Part shown: positions 62,652 through 64,000 of the stretch, one piece after another
How positions within the stretch are numbered: the first letter of the stretch is position 1
Layout of the letters: each line of letters opens with the position of its first letter
Source: Sphingobacterium sp. UT-1RO-CII-1
GTDB lineage: Bacteria > Bacteroidota > Bacteroidia > Sphingobacteriales > Sphingobacteriaceae
Assembly: GCF_026711005.1 (NCBI RefSeq)
Contig: NZ_JAPPVJ010000005.1
Location: 186,001-250,000 of the forward strand
DNA: 64,000 nt
Direction of reading: 5' to 3'
Position numbers and translations under genes: made by a program
Notes under the pieces: generated by a model
Database searches by the model: none
Told to the model about the DNA's origin: nothing
What the model saw: the letters and a program-made list of their open reading frames with translations, nothing else

Positions 62652-63929
62652 CTATTTGATAACCGTAATATAGCCTTTATACTGCTCGGTGGACGCACCT
62701 TCGTATGTATTTAATATGTAGTAATAAACTCCTGCGTTTAAACCTGTTGCATCCCATTCGTTTCGATAATTATCGTTGCTATAAACCTCATTACCCCAAC
62801 GGTTAATTATGGTAATGGACACACGACTAAATGCTTCGATACCTACAATTTCGAATTTATCGTTCACACCATCCGGATTCCCGGGAGTAATAACGTTTGG
62901 AATAAACAGGGTACGATGTCCTAGTTTTGTAAAGTAGGCATCATAGTCAGACCCTAAAGAAACCAATTGTATATCTTGTGTCGTTTGATGTATACCTTCA
63001 CCAAGGCGTACACTTTCTAACTTATTCCACCCTCTTTGCTGATCTGCCTGATGGATAAAAGCCCGACTATCTTGATAATCCATACCGTTTGTATTCGCAT
63101 TATGAATCAAGCCTAATAAGCCCGTTACCGAACCACCAGGAGAAAAAACATTCCATATACGATCCATACCCCGCTCACGCTCTGTAGGTGAAAAAGGAAC
63201 AACATGATAGTCTTCTACACTGACATACACTTTGCCTTTGCCTACAGCATCGAAACGAGCCGGCGTATAATCGCCTGCAGCTATACCAACCGGAAAGTTA
63301 AACATGCCTGAGTTGCCAAAATGTTTAATAACATGGGCTTTGGCGCTGTTGTTGGTAATAACCATACGTTTGGCACTTGCATTTTCAATCGTAGCCGATT
63401 CTCCAAAACCCAAGTTTGAACCATTCAAATCAACATGCGCTCCGTCGACAGCTAAATCTAATGATCCTCCGATATTAAATTGAGCGGACTCGCTGCCCCC
63501 TGGCGAATCAACACCGTAGCCTGGATCTTCCAAATCTTCTAAAATCAAGCGGTTTGCATTTGCATGTTCTACGATTAAATCTAAGAAAGCACTATTATTA
63601 CCATCTACATGAGTAGCACCATTTGTACTGTTGTTATAATAAGGGCTATCGCCCGGATTATAGAAAACAATACGCCCAGTACCCGAAAATTTGGCTGTAG
63701 GTGCAATCCACACTTTCTCGCTCCATATTTCTAAAGTTCCGTCAATTACCCAATTGGCATTTGGCCCGAAATAAGTTTCTTGCGAAAAACGCATTTCAGT
63801 TGTTCCGGTAGCAATAGTAACTGATGAGTTTTCGACAGTCATGCTGCCTTCTTGGGCATTCCCCTTAAAACAAAACCCTAGGAGAACGAAGCAAAAAGTT
63901 AGAAAAAACCGAACAATTTTATTGTACAT
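62652..63929 (-). CDS. T9SS type-B sorted surface protein
   Basis: 425 residues from ATG 63929 (MYNKIVRFFLTFCFVLLGF); an upstream ATG at 63974 adds 15 residues before the signal peptide and is rejected. Beta-rich body without a named domain. The C-terminal about 85 residues (FIPNVITPGNPDGVNDKFEI, then VSITIINRWGNEVYSND and GVYYYILNT) are the gliding-motility-associated type-B sorting domain. It would be secreted by T9SS and retained at the surface through the PorP/SprF and OmpA-like proteins encoded next. Confidence 0.9.
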   Translation of the reverse strand: MYNKIVRFFLTFCFVLLGFCFKGNAQEGSMTVENSSVTIATGTTEMRFSQETYFGPNANWVIDGTLEIWSEKVWIAPTAKFSGTGRIVFYNPGDSPYYNNSTNGATHVDGNNSAFLDLIVEHANANRLILEDLEDPGYGVDSPGGSESAQFNIGGSLDLAVDGAHVDLNGSNLGFGESATIENASAKRMVITNNSAKAHVIKHFGNSGMFNFPVGIAAGDYTPARFDAVGKGKVYVSVEDYHVVPFSPTERERGMDRIWNVFSPGGSVTGLLGLIHNANTNGMDYQDSRAFIHQADQQRGWNKLESVRLGEGIHQTTQDIQLVSLGSDYDAYFTKLGHRTLFIPNVITPGNPDGVNDKFEIVGIEAFSRVSITIINRWGNEVYSNDNYRNEWDATGLNAGVYYYILNTYEGASTEQYKGYITVIK

Positions 63930-64000
63930 TATATGATTACTATTTTTTAATTCCTGTATCATGATAGTCCTCATTATTTCGTCCTTTGATAAATCATCGG

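Overview
The window looks like the chromosome of a Bacteroidota bacterium, most probably of the Sphingobacteriaceae (Sphingobacterium/Pedobacter-like). The evidence is a SusC/SusD pair, PorP/SprF proteins paired with C-terminal type-B sorting domains of the type IX secretion system (T9SS), a type-B succinate dehydrogenase, DUF6520, and promoters of the Bacteroidota form TTG-N20-TAnnTTTG. No taxonomic search was run.

Bases 1-13,000 are ordinary core genome. They hold the start of an alkaline phosphatase gene (cut by the window edge), tRNA-Ala(GGC), and a co-directional block of porin, DASS dicarboxylate carrier and SdhC-SdhA-SdhB. That block would bring a C4-dicarboxylate across both membranes and oxidise it, or respire fumarate. 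A lipocalin, a DUF4268 protein, S1/P1 nuclease and a NUDIX hydrolase follow, then purM, a RimB-like retropepsin and rimK. A compact promoter-plus-terminator unit after rimK looks like a small RNA.

Bases 13,000-23,300 hold an AraC regulator, a MauE/DoxX-like membrane protein and a DUF6520 exported peptide. These converge on a TlpA-SusC-SusD operon read from the other strand. The operon leader contains a predicted 5' stem-loop and an unusual array of nineteen 11-bp TCGA-centred units. A short version of this array lies at 13,336.

Bases 23,400-48,900 are accessory DNA, visibly A+T-rich, with many broken genes. The main feature is a series of single-gene or two-gene cassettes separated by long imperfect inverted repeats. 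Each repeat opens with a TAAC box and closes with a GTTA box, as integron attC sites do, but no integrase is visible. Cassette genes include a membrane protein, TetR+DUF1348, two near-identical copies of a CbrC-like gene, type I MetAP, a degenerate Abi gene, a SAM methyltransferase and a DHFR-like protein. They are interspersed with two Rpn-type nuclease genes, ORF6N remnants, an ACR3/BASS transporter, TlpA-like proteins, HxlR regulators, DUF6624, a nonsense-interrupted DUF6138 gene and a GH43 enzyme.

Bases 49,000-63,929 are a T9SS surface-protein region on the minus strand. It has a 425-aa type-B cargo with PorP/SprF and an OmpA/PD40 protein. It also has a 2812-aa repeat-rich type-B cargo with its own PorP/SprF. 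The giant protein carries about ten MBG-like modules with very recent internal duplication.
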